A stretch of 64,000 bases of DNA, taken from NCBI GenBank assembly GCA_021323855.1, contig JAJPKE010000035.1, forward strand, positions 83,823 to 147,822, given 5' to 3'. Positions 17,069-25,941 of the stretch are shown here, in pieces. Position numbers and translations under genes: made by a program. The number at the start of each line of letters is the position of its first letter. Positions within the stretch are counted from its first letter, which is position 1. Source of the DNA: Chloroflexota bacterium. GTDB lineage: Bacteria > Chloroflexota > Ktedonobacteria > Ktedonobacterales > JADMIN01. The notes below the pieces were generated by a model. It was not told the DNA's origin and did no database searches. It saw only the letters and a list, made by a program, of their open reading frames with translations.

Positions 17069-18187
17069 TCAGCGCGTGGTGGAGAACACGATACTCAAGA
17101 CGGCGATAACGATTGGCAGCGCCAGAACCCCGGCAAAGACGGCGATGGCTCTGGGATTGCCAAAGTTGAGTGTCCAGCCGACGCCGTAACGCCGCTCCAC
17201 GAAAAGCGACGGATCACTGGCATTGACATAGAACGCGCCGTATTTCCAGTAGCGGTCGTCCATGCGGTCGGTCGTCGTTGCCGTTGCCGGGTCGAGTCGC
17301 GCGCCACCCTGGCCGGTGCGCAGGGATACCGCAAAGACGGCAACCAGCATCACCAACGTTGCGCCGATGGTAACGGGGGCAATCCAGGCTGCTGCGAAAT
17401 GCTTCCCTGTGGCGGCCTGAGCAATAGCCACCGCCAGGAAGCCAAAGAGCGCAAGCAAGAATGTCTTGATAGCAAATATCATACGCAGCCAGATACGGCG
17501 GAACCGTTCCTCAGCGCGGCCAGGAATGACTTTGGCCCCTACCATCAGAATCGAGACAATGGTAAGCAATAAATACAGGCCAAGTTGCGACCAGACGAGC
17601 GCAAAATACGAGCCGATGGTCTTTGGCCTGTAGGCGTTTGCATTGCCTGCCGTGTCGAAGTGTGTCGCGATAATCGCGGGCGCGCTGGCGTATTGTGTGG
17701 CAAGATAGGCCACCGTCGCGGCAATGATGGCGAGCGGCAGCAGTTCCCAGATCAGCGGCACATAGTCACCATAGTGACGCGGGCGCAGTTCAGCGGCTGG
17801 CGCGACCTGCGGCTGTTGAGAACGCTCACCAGCCTGCGGCACGACCGCCAGGCTGCGGCTGGCGAAATGCGCCATGAGATAGGGGACGCCAAAAAGGAGA
17901 ACGGCGACGAGAATGATCAATGCCGAAAGACCGGCCCGCCAGAAGTCATCAGGGGCAAAGGCCAGGAGTAAGCCGACGCCCGCCGCAACCAGGATATCCA
18001 CGATGATGATGCCAATACGGTAGCGCGTAATGATGCGCCGCCCCGCGTCAGTCTCGCGGGAGTTAGGCGCGACAGTGACGCCGAAGAGCAGGTCACGGCG
18101 TGTCAGGGTTGGCATCACCCAGTCGAGCGCCGTGACGACAAGCAGGATGACGATGACTAATCCTGCCTCGAAATATTGCACCTTCAT
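17069..18187 (-). CDS. DUF1648/DUF5808 membrane protein
   Basis: A 372-residue protein with about eight to nine hydrophobic segments. The middle part, ASAPAIIATHFDTAGNANAYRPK, is the DUF1648 motif of SdpI-like proteins. The later segment DDRYWKYGAFYVNASDPSLF with a following Gly-Trp-x-Leu-Asn motif is DUF5808. Family members often sit beside GntR/YtrA regulators, as here (54-bp gap). In Bacillus such loci respond to envelope stress or immunity signals, but no specific role can be assigned. It is followed by the GT9 gene. Confidence 0.9.
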   Translation of the reverse strand: MKVQYFEAGLVIVILLVVTALDWVMPTLTRRDLLFGVTVAPNSRETDAGRRIITRYRIGIIIVDILVAAGVGLLLAFAPDDFWRAGLSALIILVAVLLFGVPYLMAHFASRSLAVVPQAGERSQQPQVAPAAELRPRHYGDYVPLIWELLPLAIIAATVAYLATQYASAPAIIATHFDTAGNANAYRPKTIGSYFALVWSQLGLYLLLTIVSILMVGAKVIPGRAEERFRRIWLRMIFAIKTFLLALFGFLAVAIAQAATGKHFAAAWIAPVTIGATLVMLVAVFAVSLRTGQGGARLDPATATTTDRMDDRYWKYGAFYVNASDPSLFVERRYGVGWTLNFGNPRAIAVFAGVLALPIVIAVLSIVFSTTR

Positions 18188-18241
18188 AGCTATAGGTACC
18201 TCCGCCTGAGATCAGGCCGGTTCAAATCGTCCAAAATCGTC

Positions 18242-18706
18242 TTACTCATGTTTGCCGTCCGCCGTTCCTAGCGAACCCGGTCCGTTCTGCGCGGGCGCGA
18301 GCCAAACCTCATCCGCCAGCGCCCGCAGACTGGCAATCGTCATGCCCGCCAGCAGCGCCTCCACACGTACATGCGCCAGCGCCCGCCGCACGCGCGCGAT
18401 ATCCACCGGCTGTGGCTCGCTGGGATGATTGAGCCGTGGATGGACGACGGCGCGCGAGCCATGCCGCAGCAGGATCACCTGCTCAGCTTCCAGCGCGCGA
18501 TAGGCTGCCAGCACGGTATTGACATTGATGCCCAGGTCACCTGCAAGCTGGCGCACGGACGGCAGCGCCATACCCGCGCGCAGGCGTCCCGCTGCCACGT
18601 GTGCCTTCACCTGCGCGACAATCTGCGCATACTTGGGGGCGGGATCGAGTTCATCTAGCTCAATCGTCGCCACCTCGCCTGTGTTTGTCGTATCTTTTAT
18701 CCTCAT
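18242..18706 (-). CDS. GntR (YtrA-type) transcriptional regulator
   Basis: A 154-residue regulator. The winged HTH spans residues ~22-90, with PKYAQIVAQVKAHVAAGRL, LPSVRQLAGDLGINVNTV and YRALEAEQVILLRHGSRA. The short C-terminal tail (about 55 residues) lacks a large effector domain, as in the YtrA subfamily, which usually represses neighbouring transport genes. It heads the operon with the DUF1648 and GT9 genes. An inverted repeat in its promoter suggests autorepression. No strong ribosome binding site precedes the ATG, consistent with a short or leaderless message. Confidence 0.9.
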   Translation of the reverse strand: MRIKDTTNTGEVATIELDELDPAPKYAQIVAQVKAHVAAGRLRAGMALPSVRQLAGDLGINVNTVLAAYRALEAEQVILLRHGSRAVVHPRLNHPSEPQPVDIARVRRALAHVRVEALLAGMTIASLRALADEVWLAPAQNGPGSLGTADGKHE

Positions 18707-18766
18707 AGTCGTTATCGCGGTCAGGGCATCGCTGCTAGCCCATCACCCTTGCTCATCACCATTACT

Positions 18767-18799
18767 AACTGTTATAGCATAGGTAGTACAGTTCTGCAA
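18767..18799 (-). promoter_or_regulatory. promoter with inverted-repeat operator for the GntR operon
   Basis: On the minus strand TTGCAG (18799-18794) and TATAAC (18776-18771) are 17 bp apart. The inverted repeat AACTGT (18767-18772) and ACAGTT (18788-18793) overlaps both the -10 box and the spacer, a natural place for autorepression by the GntR protein. The start site would be near 18764, about 58 nt before the ATG. Confidence 0.55.
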
Positions 18800-18889
18800 G
18801 CATGAGAAGAGGATGGCTGGCTACCTCGGTGTATTTGGTTAGAAATCAACGTGCCAGCCTATTCCCGGGGTTCATCCACTGGTCGCTGC

Positions 18890-19672
18890 TCAGACGGCGC
18901 GCGGGCCAATGGTCAGCCCGCCATCGAGAACCAGCGCCTGCCCCGTCATGAACGCCGCATCGTCTGAGGCGAGGTAGAGCGCGGCGCGTGCCACATCGCC
19001 GGGCGTGCCCATGCGCCCCAGCGGCGACTGGCGCGCCAGATATGCCTGCGCCGCCTCGGCGGGCGCACCAGGAATCAAGCGTTGAACGGCTTTTTCCACC
19101 ATTGGCGTCCAGATCCAGGAGGGGCAAATGGCGTTGGCGCGCACGTTATGCGCTGCGCCTTCCGCCGCGAAGATGCGCATCAGGTGAATGACGCCCGCCT
19201 TCGACGCGCCATACGCCGCGAATCCCGGCGCGCCAATGATACCCGCTACTGAACCGAGCGCAATAATGCTGCCCCCCTGGCGGCTGAGCGCGGGGAACGC
19301 ATACTTCGCGGAGAGAAATGTTCCTTTGAGATTGACGGCAATGGTATTCTCGAAGGTCGCTTCATCCAGTTCGAGGACCGGCGCACTGTCGCCCACACCG
19401 GCGCAGGTCATCAGAATATCCAGTTTTCCATAACGTTCCAGCGTGGCCGCGACGACCCGCTCGCACTCCGCACCCCGCGTGACATCCAGCCGCTCCCCTG
19501 AGGCGACGCCGCCATTCGCGGTCGCTTCGGTGGCAGCGGCGCGGGCGCCTTCCTCATTCAAATCAGCAAAGACGACGGATGCGCCCTCCGCGACGAAGAG
19601 AGTCGCGGATGCCTTGCCTAGACCGGACGCCGCGCCTGTGACCAATGCCACCCGTCCATCGAGTTTGCCCAT
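18890..19672 (-). CDS. SDR family NAD(P)-dependent oxidoreductase
   Basis: A 260-residue classical short-chain dehydrogenase. The cofactor loop TGAASGLGKA is near residue 12. FADLN follows the second strand, favouring NAD. The catalytic set is the Ser in LGSVAG, then YGASK (Tyr and Lys). The C terminus carries MTGQALVLDGGLTIGP. The substrate is unknown; such enzymes act on alcohols, 3-ketoacyl compounds or sugars. The ATG at 19672 follows GAGAGGATC. A 20-residue extension to 19732 is open but lacks a ribosome site and is not typical. It is a single gene, divergent from rplI. Confidence 0.92.
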   Translation of the reverse strand: MGKLDGRVALVTGAASGLGKASATLFVAEGASVVFADLNEEGARAAATEATANGGVASGERLDVTRGAECERVVAATLERYGKLDILMTCAGVGDSAPVLELDEATFENTIAVNLKGTFLSAKYAFPALSRQGGSIIALGSVAGIIGAPGFAAYGASKAGVIHLMRIFAAEGAAHNVRANAICPSWIWTPMVEKAVQRLIPGAPAEAAQAYLARQSPLGRMGTPGDVARAALYLASDDAAFMTGQALVLDGGLTIGPRAV

Positions 19673-19807
19673 TGCGCTGATCCTCTCATAACTGCTGGTG
19701 ATATCTGACTGTTGCCGTAGCAAGTGTATCATGTCGCGTGGTCAATGAGCGCCCGCGCCACAGGCGCTATACAACAGCCAGAAGGTTCCAGTCAAATGTT
19801 CCATCGC

Positions 19808-19836
19808 TTGCCGGAGCGCGTGTAGAGGTGTATACT
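19808..19836 (+). promoter_or_regulatory. probable rplI promoter
   Basis: TTGCCG (19808-19813) and TATACT (19831-19836) are spaced by 17 bp. Transcription would start near 19843, about 107 nt before the rplI ATG. The -10 box matches at 5 of 6 positions and the -35 is weaker. Confidence 0.5.
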
Positions 19837-19949
19837 GGTTGGGAGTGTGCCCCAGGCGTTGCGTGCAAACCCATGCCAATCATGTCAGGTACTGTAGTCT
19901 TGCAGTCTGGCGCACGTAACCAGGGAATCAGAGGAGCGAAAGACAACAC

Positions 19950-20468
19950 ATGAAGGTTATTTTGTTACATGAGGTGCCGGGACTGGGCAAGCCGGGCGAT
20001 GTCAAAGAGGTGGCCAACGGCTATGCCCGCAACTATCTGCTGCCGCGCCAGTTGGTGACGGCGGCGACGGGCACCGAACTGGCGAATCTGCGCGAGCGCG
20101 TGGCGGCGGCGCAGCGGCGCGTGCAGAAGCAACGTGAAACTAACGAGGCGCTGGCGGCCCAACTGGCTGCTGTCACACTGACGTTCGCTGTGCGCGTCGG
20201 CCAGGGCAATCGCCTCTACGGCTCCGTCACCAGCCAGAGCATCGCCGATGCGCTGAAAGAGCAGGAGGGGCTGAGCGTTGACCGCCGCCTGATTCAGTTG
20301 CGCGACCCACTGCGCCAGCTTGGCGAATTCGAGGTTGGCGTGCGGATAGCGCAGGGCGTCGAGCCAAAGGTTAAAGTCAAGATTGTGTCGGCGCAATCGC
20401 TCGAATCGGAGTCTGAGGAAGCGGAAACCGCTACTGAGGCAACAACGGAAACAGCGGAAGCGGAATAG
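19950..20468 (+). CDS. rplI: 50S ribosomal protein L9
   Basis: A 172-residue large-subunit protein. The N-terminal rRNA-binding domain reads MKVILLHEVPGLGKPGDVKE, then VANGYARNYLLPRQLV, which is diagnostic. A charged central helix (residues ~50-75) and the C-terminal domain with GNRLYGSVTSQSIADAL follow. A ~25-residue acidic Glu/Thr tail is extra compared with E. coli L9. It is not next to rpsF, ssb or dnaB as in many genomes but is a single-gene unit with its own promoter and terminator. Confidence 0.97.
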   Translation: MKVILLHEVPGLGKPGDVKEVANGYARNYLLPRQLVTAATGTELANLRERVAAAQRRVQKQRETNEALAAQLAAVTLTFAVRVGQGNRLYGSVTSQSIADALKEQEGLSVDRRLIQLRDPLRQLGEFEVGVRIAQGVEPKVKVKIVSAQSLESESEEAETATEATTETAEAE

Positions 20469-20505
20469 TCGCCGCCTTTCTCTAGCTATTCACCCCCATG
20501 TTATG

Positions 20506-20535
20506 AAGAGGACCCTGCTATCGGGTCCTCTTTTT
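20506..20535 (+). terminator. rplI Rho-independent terminator
   Basis: AAGAGGACCC (20506-20515) pairs with GGGTCCTCTT (20523-20532) around a 7-nt loop, and five T residues follow the GC stem (20531-20535). It lies 37 bp after the rplI stop codon. Confidence 0.9.
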
Positions 20536-20808
20536 GCGTATTCTGGGGTATTTCCAGCAGGATGCCTGGATGATTGTCGCAGCTTGACAGAATATCTGGC
20601 ACAAAAGATGCATTTCCATCTCATGCGATGTTCCTTGCTATGAACTATGGCAGTCCATGCCTGTTTTTCTATGGTCTTATCGTCAATCGTACACCAGCCA
20701 TCATCGTCGCCGGCCAGTCATCTGATGATTCAGGTGACGTTGCCTGACCCTGAATCTCCGCCCAGTCTCATTACCTGGCGCTAGCCTACATGAGAGGATG
20801 CCACTTCT

Positions 20809-22233
20809 ATGTCCATGGACATCAACCAGCTTACCCAGCCGCTTATCATCCCTCGCGCGTCGCCACAATTGGTGGCCGCCAATCATATCCTTGCTCTCTC
20901 TTCCACAGAGCTTCAAGCGTTGATCCATCGCGAGGTTGAAGAGAATCCGGCGATGGAGGTGGAAGAAGTGGCCGTGTGTCCGCAGTGTTCGCGTCCGCTA
21001 CAAAATGGCGTTTGCCTGCACTGTTCGCACTCGTCCAAACAGGAGACGCGGCATACATCCGGCGACGATTTCAGCGATGACGGCGATATCTGGCGGCGAC
21101 ACACCAGCAGCGGCGACGATGAGTTCGACCCGACAACCCGTGTTCCTGCGCAGATGAGCCTGGCGGAGCATCTCACCCTGTCGTTGCAGGCGCAATACAC
21201 CGTGAAGGATGCGCCGATCATCGAATATCTCGTGGGAAACCTCGACGAAGACGGACGTTTGCACTGTAATGTAGAGGAGATGGTCAATCTCTTCGAGGTG
21301 GATGAACACCGCATCAAACGTATGATTCGCTCATTGCAGAGCATGGAGCCGGTCGGCGTCGGCGCACGCGATCTGCGCGAGTGCCTGCTGATCCAGTTGC
21401 GCTATCTAGAGTCGCAGGGCGTTCACCAGCCGTTTGCCCGCGAGGTTATCAGTCGTTTTCTGCCGCAACTCAGCGAACACAAATATGGGCATATCGCCCT
21501 GGCGCTGGGTACGACAACCGAAACCATCCATGAGGTGAGCGAATTCATCAGGCGCAACCTCAACCCGTTCCCGGCGCGTGGCTACCTGGGAACGAATCTG
21601 ACGGGCGGCGGCGAATCTACCAGCCCGATTGTGCCGGATGTCATCATCAGCAAGCGCGAATTGCCGGACGGCACGGTGCAATATGATGTCGAGGTCGTGG
21701 AGTCCAAACGCTTCTTCCTGAACATCAATCCGGCCTATGCCCAGCTCTATGCCGACGCAAACAAGAGCCAGATGCTCCTCAGCGAGGACGAGCGCAAGCA
21801 TATCCATCAGTATGTCGCACGGGCCAAGCTCTTCATCTCCAACATTGACCAGCGCCGCAAAACGCTGACCAAGATTACCCGCCATCTCATCGAGTTGCAG
21901 CGCGATTTCCTCGACAACGGCATCCGCGCGCTGGTCCCGCTGACGCGCGCACGAGTCGCGGCGGACCTGGGCATGCACGAATCCACCGTGAGCCGCGCCA
22001 CCGCCGCGAAATATTGCATGCTGCCCAACGGCGAGGTGATTCCCTTCAGCAATTTCTTCGTCGCCAACCTGGGTGTCAAAGATATCATCAAGGGGTTGAT
22101 TGACAAAGAGCAACGACCGCTGACCGATCAGGATTTAGCGGGCATCCTGTCCTCGCACGGCATTCCGGTCGCCAGGCGCACCGTGGCGAAGTATCGTGAG
22201 CAGTTGGGGATTCTCCCCTCAACACTTCGCTAG
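20809..22233 (+). CDS. rpoN: RNA polymerase sigma-54 factor with zinc-ribbon-like insertion
   Basis: A 474-residue sigma-54. Region I (residues ~8-50) contains ASPQLVAANHILALSSTELQ and VEENPAMEVEE. The core-binding region spans ~110-250 and contains EPVGVGARDLRECL. The C-terminal DNA-binding part has an HTH (ALVPLTRARVAADLGMHEST) and the RpoN box ARRTVAKYRE at 455-464, which reads the -24 element. Between region I and the core-binding domain, Cys57/Cys60 and Cys69/Cys72 form a CxxC...CxxC pair that I do not know from classical sigma-54. The ATG follows GAGAGGATG. No AAA+ activator gene is in the window. Confidence 0.95.
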   Translation: MSMDINQLTQPLIIPRASPQLVAANHILALSSTELQALIHREVEENPAMEVEEVAVCPQCSRPLQNGVCLHCSHSSKQETRHTSGDDFSDDGDIWRRHTSSGDDEFDPTTRVPAQMSLAEHLTLSLQAQYTVKDAPIIEYLVGNLDEDGRLHCNVEEMVNLFEVDEHRIKRMIRSLQSMEPVGVGARDLRECLLIQLRYLESQGVHQPFAREVISRFLPQLSEHKYGHIALALGTTTETIHEVSEFIRRNLNPFPARGYLGTNLTGGGESTSPIVPDVIISKRELPDGTVQYDVEVVESKRFFLNINPAYAQLYADANKSQMLLSEDERKHIHQYVARAKLFISNIDQRRKTLTKITRHLIELQRDFLDNGIRALVPLTRARVAADLGMHESTVSRATAAKYCMLPNGEVIPFSNFFVANLGVKDIIKGLIDKEQRPLTDQDLAGILSSHGIPVARRTVAKYREQLGILPSTLR

Positions 22234-22247
22234 ACCATCGCTTTCCA

Positions 22248-23555
22248 TCACGTGCGCACGTAGGTCATCGGGCCGACCAGCATCACCAGCCCTTTGAGTT
22301 CCAGCATCACCAGCGTGCCGGAGACGGTGGCGACGGGCAAGCCAGAGGCGCGGCAGAGATCGTCTATGTGCTGCGCCTCGCCGCTTGCGCTGAGCAGTTT
22401 GAGCAGGCTCGCCTCCGCCTCGTTCTCCGGCAGCAGTTCGCGCATCTCGCGCTGCTGCGGCACCATGTGCAGGTTCAGCTCATCGAGGATATCGCTGATC
22501 TCCAGCACTAGCTTCGCGCCATCCTGGATCAGCCGCAACGCCCCCGCGCTCGACTTGTTATAGATGCTGCCAGGAACGGCAAAGACATCGCGCCCCTGTT
22601 CACCAGCAAAGCGTGCCGTGATAAGTGCGCCACTGTCTTTGGGAGCCTCCGCCACAAGGACGCCGAGCGACAGCCCGCTGATGAGGCGATTGCGCGCGGG
22701 AAAGTTGCCGGCGTCTGGCTGCGTCCCTGGCGGGAATTCGGTGACAATAGCGCCCTGCTCGATGATGCGCGCCGCCAGCTTCGCATTCTCCGGCGGATAG
22801 ACCAGATCAGGACCGCAGCCAAGCACAGCGATAGTGCGCCCCTCAGCGGCGAGCGCGGCGTTGTGCGCGTAGGTGTCAATGCCGCGCGCCAGCCCGCTGA
22901 CAATCGTGATCTGCTGCCGCACCAACTCCGCCGTGAATTGCTCCGTCACCTGGCGGCCATAGGTGGTCGCGCGGCGTGTGCCGACGATGGCCACCGCCCA
23001 ATCATCCTCCGGCAGCAGCTTGCCGCGTAGATAGAGAACCGGCGGCGGCAGCGAAATCTCCGCGAGCAGGCGCGGATAGTTTGCATCATTCCAGCGCAGT
23101 ACGCCAACGCGCAGCTTGACCAGTCGCTCCAACTCGGCATCCGGCACGATGCGCCTGCGTTGCTCCGCGAAGCTCGTTACGGTGCGTGCGTCCAATCCTG
23201 CCGCCTGCCAATCCTCCGGCTCAGAGCGCCAGACGGTTTCGGCGCTGCCAAACGCCTCCAAAAGCAGGCGAAAGCGCGCCGGTCCGATGCCACGCACGCG
23301 ATTGAGCGCCAGCCAGAATGGCAGATCAGGGTCGCTGATATCATCACGTGGCTCCGGCACGTTGGCGGGCGCGGTATAGGCGACGGCCTGCGGCGCAACC
23401 CAGCCCTCGCCGCGCGGCTCCGCTATAGTTTGCTCTGCGGCCAGCGGCGCATACTCCGCTAGGATCTCTGCCGGAGCTGCCGCTGCTTCAACCGAGTCGT
23501 CGCTCTGCTCCTCGCGCGCAATGTGAGGTTCTCCCGGCTGGGTTTGCTCCGGCAT
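22248..23555 (-). CDS. dprA: DNA-processing protein DprA
   Basis: A 435-residue DprA/Smf protein, which binds incoming single-stranded DNA and loads RecA during transformation. After an acidic ~75-residue extension come a SAM-like segment (RVRGIGPARFRLLLEAFG) and the Rossmann-like DprA fold: VAIVGTRRATTYGR, IVSGLARGIDTYAH, AVLGCGPDLVYPPEN, FPARNRLISGLSLGVLVAEA and SGALITARFA. The C-terminal ~65 residues are the winged-helix DML1-like domain. The ATG at 23555 follows AAAGGGCGA. An in-frame ATG at 23594 lies in the tandem repeat and has no ribosome site. Its end converges on rpoN. Confidence 0.95.
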   Translation of the reverse strand: MPEQTQPGEPHIAREEQSDDSVEAAAAPAEILAEYAPLAAEQTIAEPRGEGWVAPQAVAYTAPANVPEPRDDISDPDLPFWLALNRVRGIGPARFRLLLEAFGSAETVWRSEPEDWQAAGLDARTVTSFAEQRRRIVPDAELERLVKLRVGVLRWNDANYPRLLAEISLPPPVLYLRGKLLPEDDWAVAIVGTRRATTYGRQVTEQFTAELVRQQITIVSGLARGIDTYAHNAALAAEGRTIAVLGCGPDLVYPPENAKLAARIIEQGAIVTEFPPGTQPDAGNFPARNRLISGLSLGVLVAEAPKDSGALITARFAGEQGRDVFAVPGSIYNKSSAGALRLIQDGAKLVLEISDILDELNLHMVPQQREMRELLPENEAEASLLKLLSASGEAQHIDDLCRASGLPVATVSGTLVMLELKGLVMLVGPMTYVRT

Positions 23556-23587
23556 GGGTCGCCCTTTCTGGATATTCGTCCGGCCTG

Positions 23588-23627
23588 TTGCCATCAGTTG
23601 CCATCAGTTGCTATCAGTTGCCATCAA
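23588..23627. repeat. four 10-bp tandem repeats upstream of dprA
   Basis: TTGCCATCAG is repeated four times with a strict 10-bp period (23588, 23598, 23608, 23618; the third has CTATC and the fourth ends CAA). An 8-bp repeat CATTATGC follows at ~23649. They occupy the dprA leader or promoter and place matching faces on one side of the helix. Confidence 0.65.
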
Positions 23628-23866
23628 TGGCGAACGGGCAGTACCAGCATTATGCCATTATGCCATATTGTTGCTCCGGGTGTGCGGCGGATATCGCCTG
23701 GATGGGTTCATGCAGGGCGCGGAAAATTTCTTGTCTATTGGCATGATTCTTGAGGAGTGAACACCACACCGGGGAAGGATCGCGCTTAGCACGTTGTCCA
23801 GCGAACGCCCATGCGGAGTGACGTAGGACGTTAGAGTGCTGGACACGCTGAAGGAGGGGGTTTTAT

Positions 23867-25291
23867 ATGTCAGCCACGTTAGGGTCGCCACAGCAAGAAC
23901 GTCAACAACGTCAACAAGAGCGGGAAGAATCGCCAACGCAAGAGATCAAACAAAAGGTTGAGAAGGATGTTGGGCAGGTCAAAGAGAAGGCGCAGAAGGC
24001 GCAGAAGCGTTTTGCGCCGCTCATTGCCTTCTGGACGAAGATCAACAACGACTGGATTTTCAACTGGTCGGCGGCGCTGGCCTATACATTTCTGACGTCG
24101 CTCTTTCCGCTCTTCCTGGTGATTCTCGCCATTGGCGGTTTCATTCTCGGCGCTATCTCACCGGAAAGTTTCACACGGCTGCAAAACGTGCTTGCCGGTG
24201 GCTTTCCGGGCGGCGCCAGCGGCACCGGCGGCCAGATCGTCAAGGCGGTCTTGCATCAGTTGAATCGCAGCGCCGGCGTCTTCCTGATCGTCGGTATTAT
24301 CGGCGCAATCATCGCTGGCTCCGGCCTGTTCCTCTCGCTGGAGAGCGCGTTTGGCATCGCTTTCCGTGTGCGAGGGCGCGACCCCATTCCGCAACGCATC
24401 ATGGCGGTCAGCATGGTGCTGCTGTATGTCATCCTCGTGCCGATTATGGTCTTTGCCTCCATTCTCCCTAGTGCAGTCCTTGGCGTGCTGCATATTGGCA
24501 CCAATAATCCCGGCGGCGCGTTCTTGATTCAGGTGCTTGGCTTGCTGGTGGCGTTTGCCAGCGCCTGCCTCTTCTTCGGCGCGATCTATTTCATCGTGCC
24601 CAACCGCCGGATGTCGTTCGCGGGCATCTGGAAGGGAACACTGCTGGCCGCAGCGCTGCTGATTCTCTATGAGCTGGCGTTTCCCATCTACGAGGGGCTG
24701 TTTCTACATCCGAGCAACTACGGCTCTCTCGTTGGCTTCGTCATCGTGATCCTGACCTTTATGTATTACCTGGCGTTCATCGTGCTGCTGGGCGCGGAGG
24801 TCAACTCAATGGCAGTGGGATTGAATCCGACCACGAAATCGCTCAGCGCCCTTCTCGAAGAACTGCAAACACGCGATCTGATGATCGAACCAGAAGCAGT
24901 GGTCAACGGGCAAGAGACACCGCAACAGGCGCAGAAGGCAGAAGAAGCGCAGGAAAACAAAGCGGGCAGCAATAGGGAAGCAGTACATCAGGCTGCCGGT
25001 TCGCAGCAGCGCGCGGCAAGCGGCAAATCAGCGTTGCCTGTGGCAGCGGCAGTTGCCACACCGCGCGAACCAGTGACCGCCGAAGCGCCTGCGCCAGCCA
25101 CCTCCCCCTCAACAGCGCCCGTTACGACGCAGCCGGCCCAGCACCCACCCGCGCGACCGCTGACGAAGCGCCAGCGGCAGGCGCTCGGAGCCGTCGTCGT
25201 TGCTGGCGTGGTGGCAGTCGCGCCGGTCATTGGCATCGCCAAACGCTTCATGCTGGGCGATGATACGGAGAGACGCATGGCTTCAGATTAG
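23867..25291 (+). CDS. YihY/BrkB family membrane protein
   Basis: A 474-residue protein. A charged, Gln/Glu/Lys-rich coiled N terminus (residues 1-55) precedes about six transmembrane helices that start with the family pattern NNDWIFNWSAALAYTFLTSLFPL and continue to residue ~310. The C-terminal 150 residues are Ala/Pro/Glu rich with one more hydrophobic segment (QALGAVVVAGVVAVAPVIG). The YihY family was once annotated as RNase BN; its real role is unclear and perhaps in transport. AAGGAGG precedes the ATG. It is a single gene with no clear operon partner. Confidence 0.92.
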   Translation: MSATLGSPQQERQQRQQEREESPTQEIKQKVEKDVGQVKEKAQKAQKRFAPLIAFWTKINNDWIFNWSAALAYTFLTSLFPLFLVILAIGGFILGAISPESFTRLQNVLAGGFPGGASGTGGQIVKAVLHQLNRSAGVFLIVGIIGAIIAGSGLFLSLESAFGIAFRVRGRDPIPQRIMAVSMVLLYVILVPIMVFASILPSAVLGVLHIGTNNPGGAFLIQVLGLLVAFASACLFFGAIYFIVPNRRMSFAGIWKGTLLAAALLILYELAFPIYEGLFLHPSNYGSLVGFVIVILTFMYYLAFIVLLGAEVNSMAVGLNPTTKSLSALLEELQTRDLMIEPEAVVNGQETPQQAQKAEEAQENKAGSNREAVHQAAGSQQRAASGKSALPVAAAVATPREPVTAEAPAPATSPSTAPVTTQPAQHPPARPLTKRQRQALGAVVVAGVVAVAPVIGIAKRFMLGDDTERRMASD

Positions 25292-25324
25292 CTGTCAATC
25301 GCCAGTTCATCACAAGGTATCAGA

Positions 25325-25771
25325 TTAGATGCCACTGAAGGTTGGGCGCGTATACGCGGGGCGTGGTCCCTGATAAGTGGGCTGCGTCTCCTCGGCGAAG
25401 ATTGTTGTCTTGATGTTGCCGCGCACGTTGAATTCGCCGACCACCCGCATCCAACGCGGTTCCAGCAACTTGACGAGATCATCGAGTATCTCGTTGGTGG
25501 CGCCTTCATGGCTGATTGCGCGGTTGCGGAAACCATTGATGTAGAGTTTCAGGCTGCGAAGCTCCACCACCGACGGACCCGGCACATAATCAATCACTAT
25601 CGTGGCAAAATCGGGATAGCCTGAGCGTGGGCAGAGACAGGTAAACTCTGGAATCTCGAAGTGAACCACATAGTCACGAGTTGGGTGCGGATTGGGCCAC
25701 GGCTCCAGCTTATTGCGCGCGATTTCCTCCTGGCCATACGTGCCCGGCGTTCGCGTCGTCTCATCGCTCAT
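25325..25771 (-). CDS. queF: NADPH-dependent 7-cyano-7-deazaguanine reductase
   Basis: A 148-residue type I QueF, which reduces preQ0 to preQ1 in queuosine synthesis. The catalytic Cys47 lies in [16 protein letters not shown] with Asp54. ELRSLKLY (residues 70-77) is the QueF signature. His88-Glu89 in ISHEGATNE complete the site. The usual CP(K/R)TGQPDF reads CPRSGYPDF here, a mild change. No queC/D/E genes are adjacent, so the pathway genes are dispersed. The ATG follows GAGGTA. It is divergent from ispD. Confidence 0.95.
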   Translation of the reverse strand: MSDETTRTPGTYGQEEIARNKLEPWPNPHPTRDYVVHFEIPEFTCLCPRSGYPDFATIVIDYVPGPSVVELRSLKLYINGFRNRAISHEGATNEILDDLVKLLEPRWMRVVGEFNVRGNIKTTIFAEETQPTYQGPRPAYTRPTFSGI

Positions 25772-25872
25772 GAGAAAGTACCTCGTATCGTATGCTGAAA
25801 TGGTAGAGGGGTGTTCTACCCCTGACAGCGTATTGTACCGCGTTTTCCGCAGCGAACGCGATATACTGAAAT

Positions 25873-25937
25873 CCTCACCCCCGGCCCCTCTCCTCGCAAG
25901 GAGAGGGGTGGCCGCAGGCCGGGGTGGGGAGAGGGGT
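25873..25937. repeat. G/C-rich palindromic repeat, copy 1
   Basis: The sequence reads CCTCACCCCCGGCCCCTCTCC, a short centre, then GGAGAGGGG and a second arm GGGGTGGGGAGAGGGG. It can form a long hairpin. The same motif recurs at 48286, 52616, 61352 and 62319. Here its right end supplies the ribosome binding site for ispD. Confidence 0.8.
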
Positions 25938-25941
25938 AATT

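Noticed and set aside
22248..23555. dprA next to rpoN as a competence cluster
   Set aside because: The two genes only converge; no comE, comF or pilus genes are present, so no competence locus can be claimed.
25873..25937. Possible CRISPR-like or rRNA fragment because of the strong palindrome
   Set aside because: The units are dispersed, not regularly spaced with unique spacers, and do not resemble rRNA or tRNA sequence.
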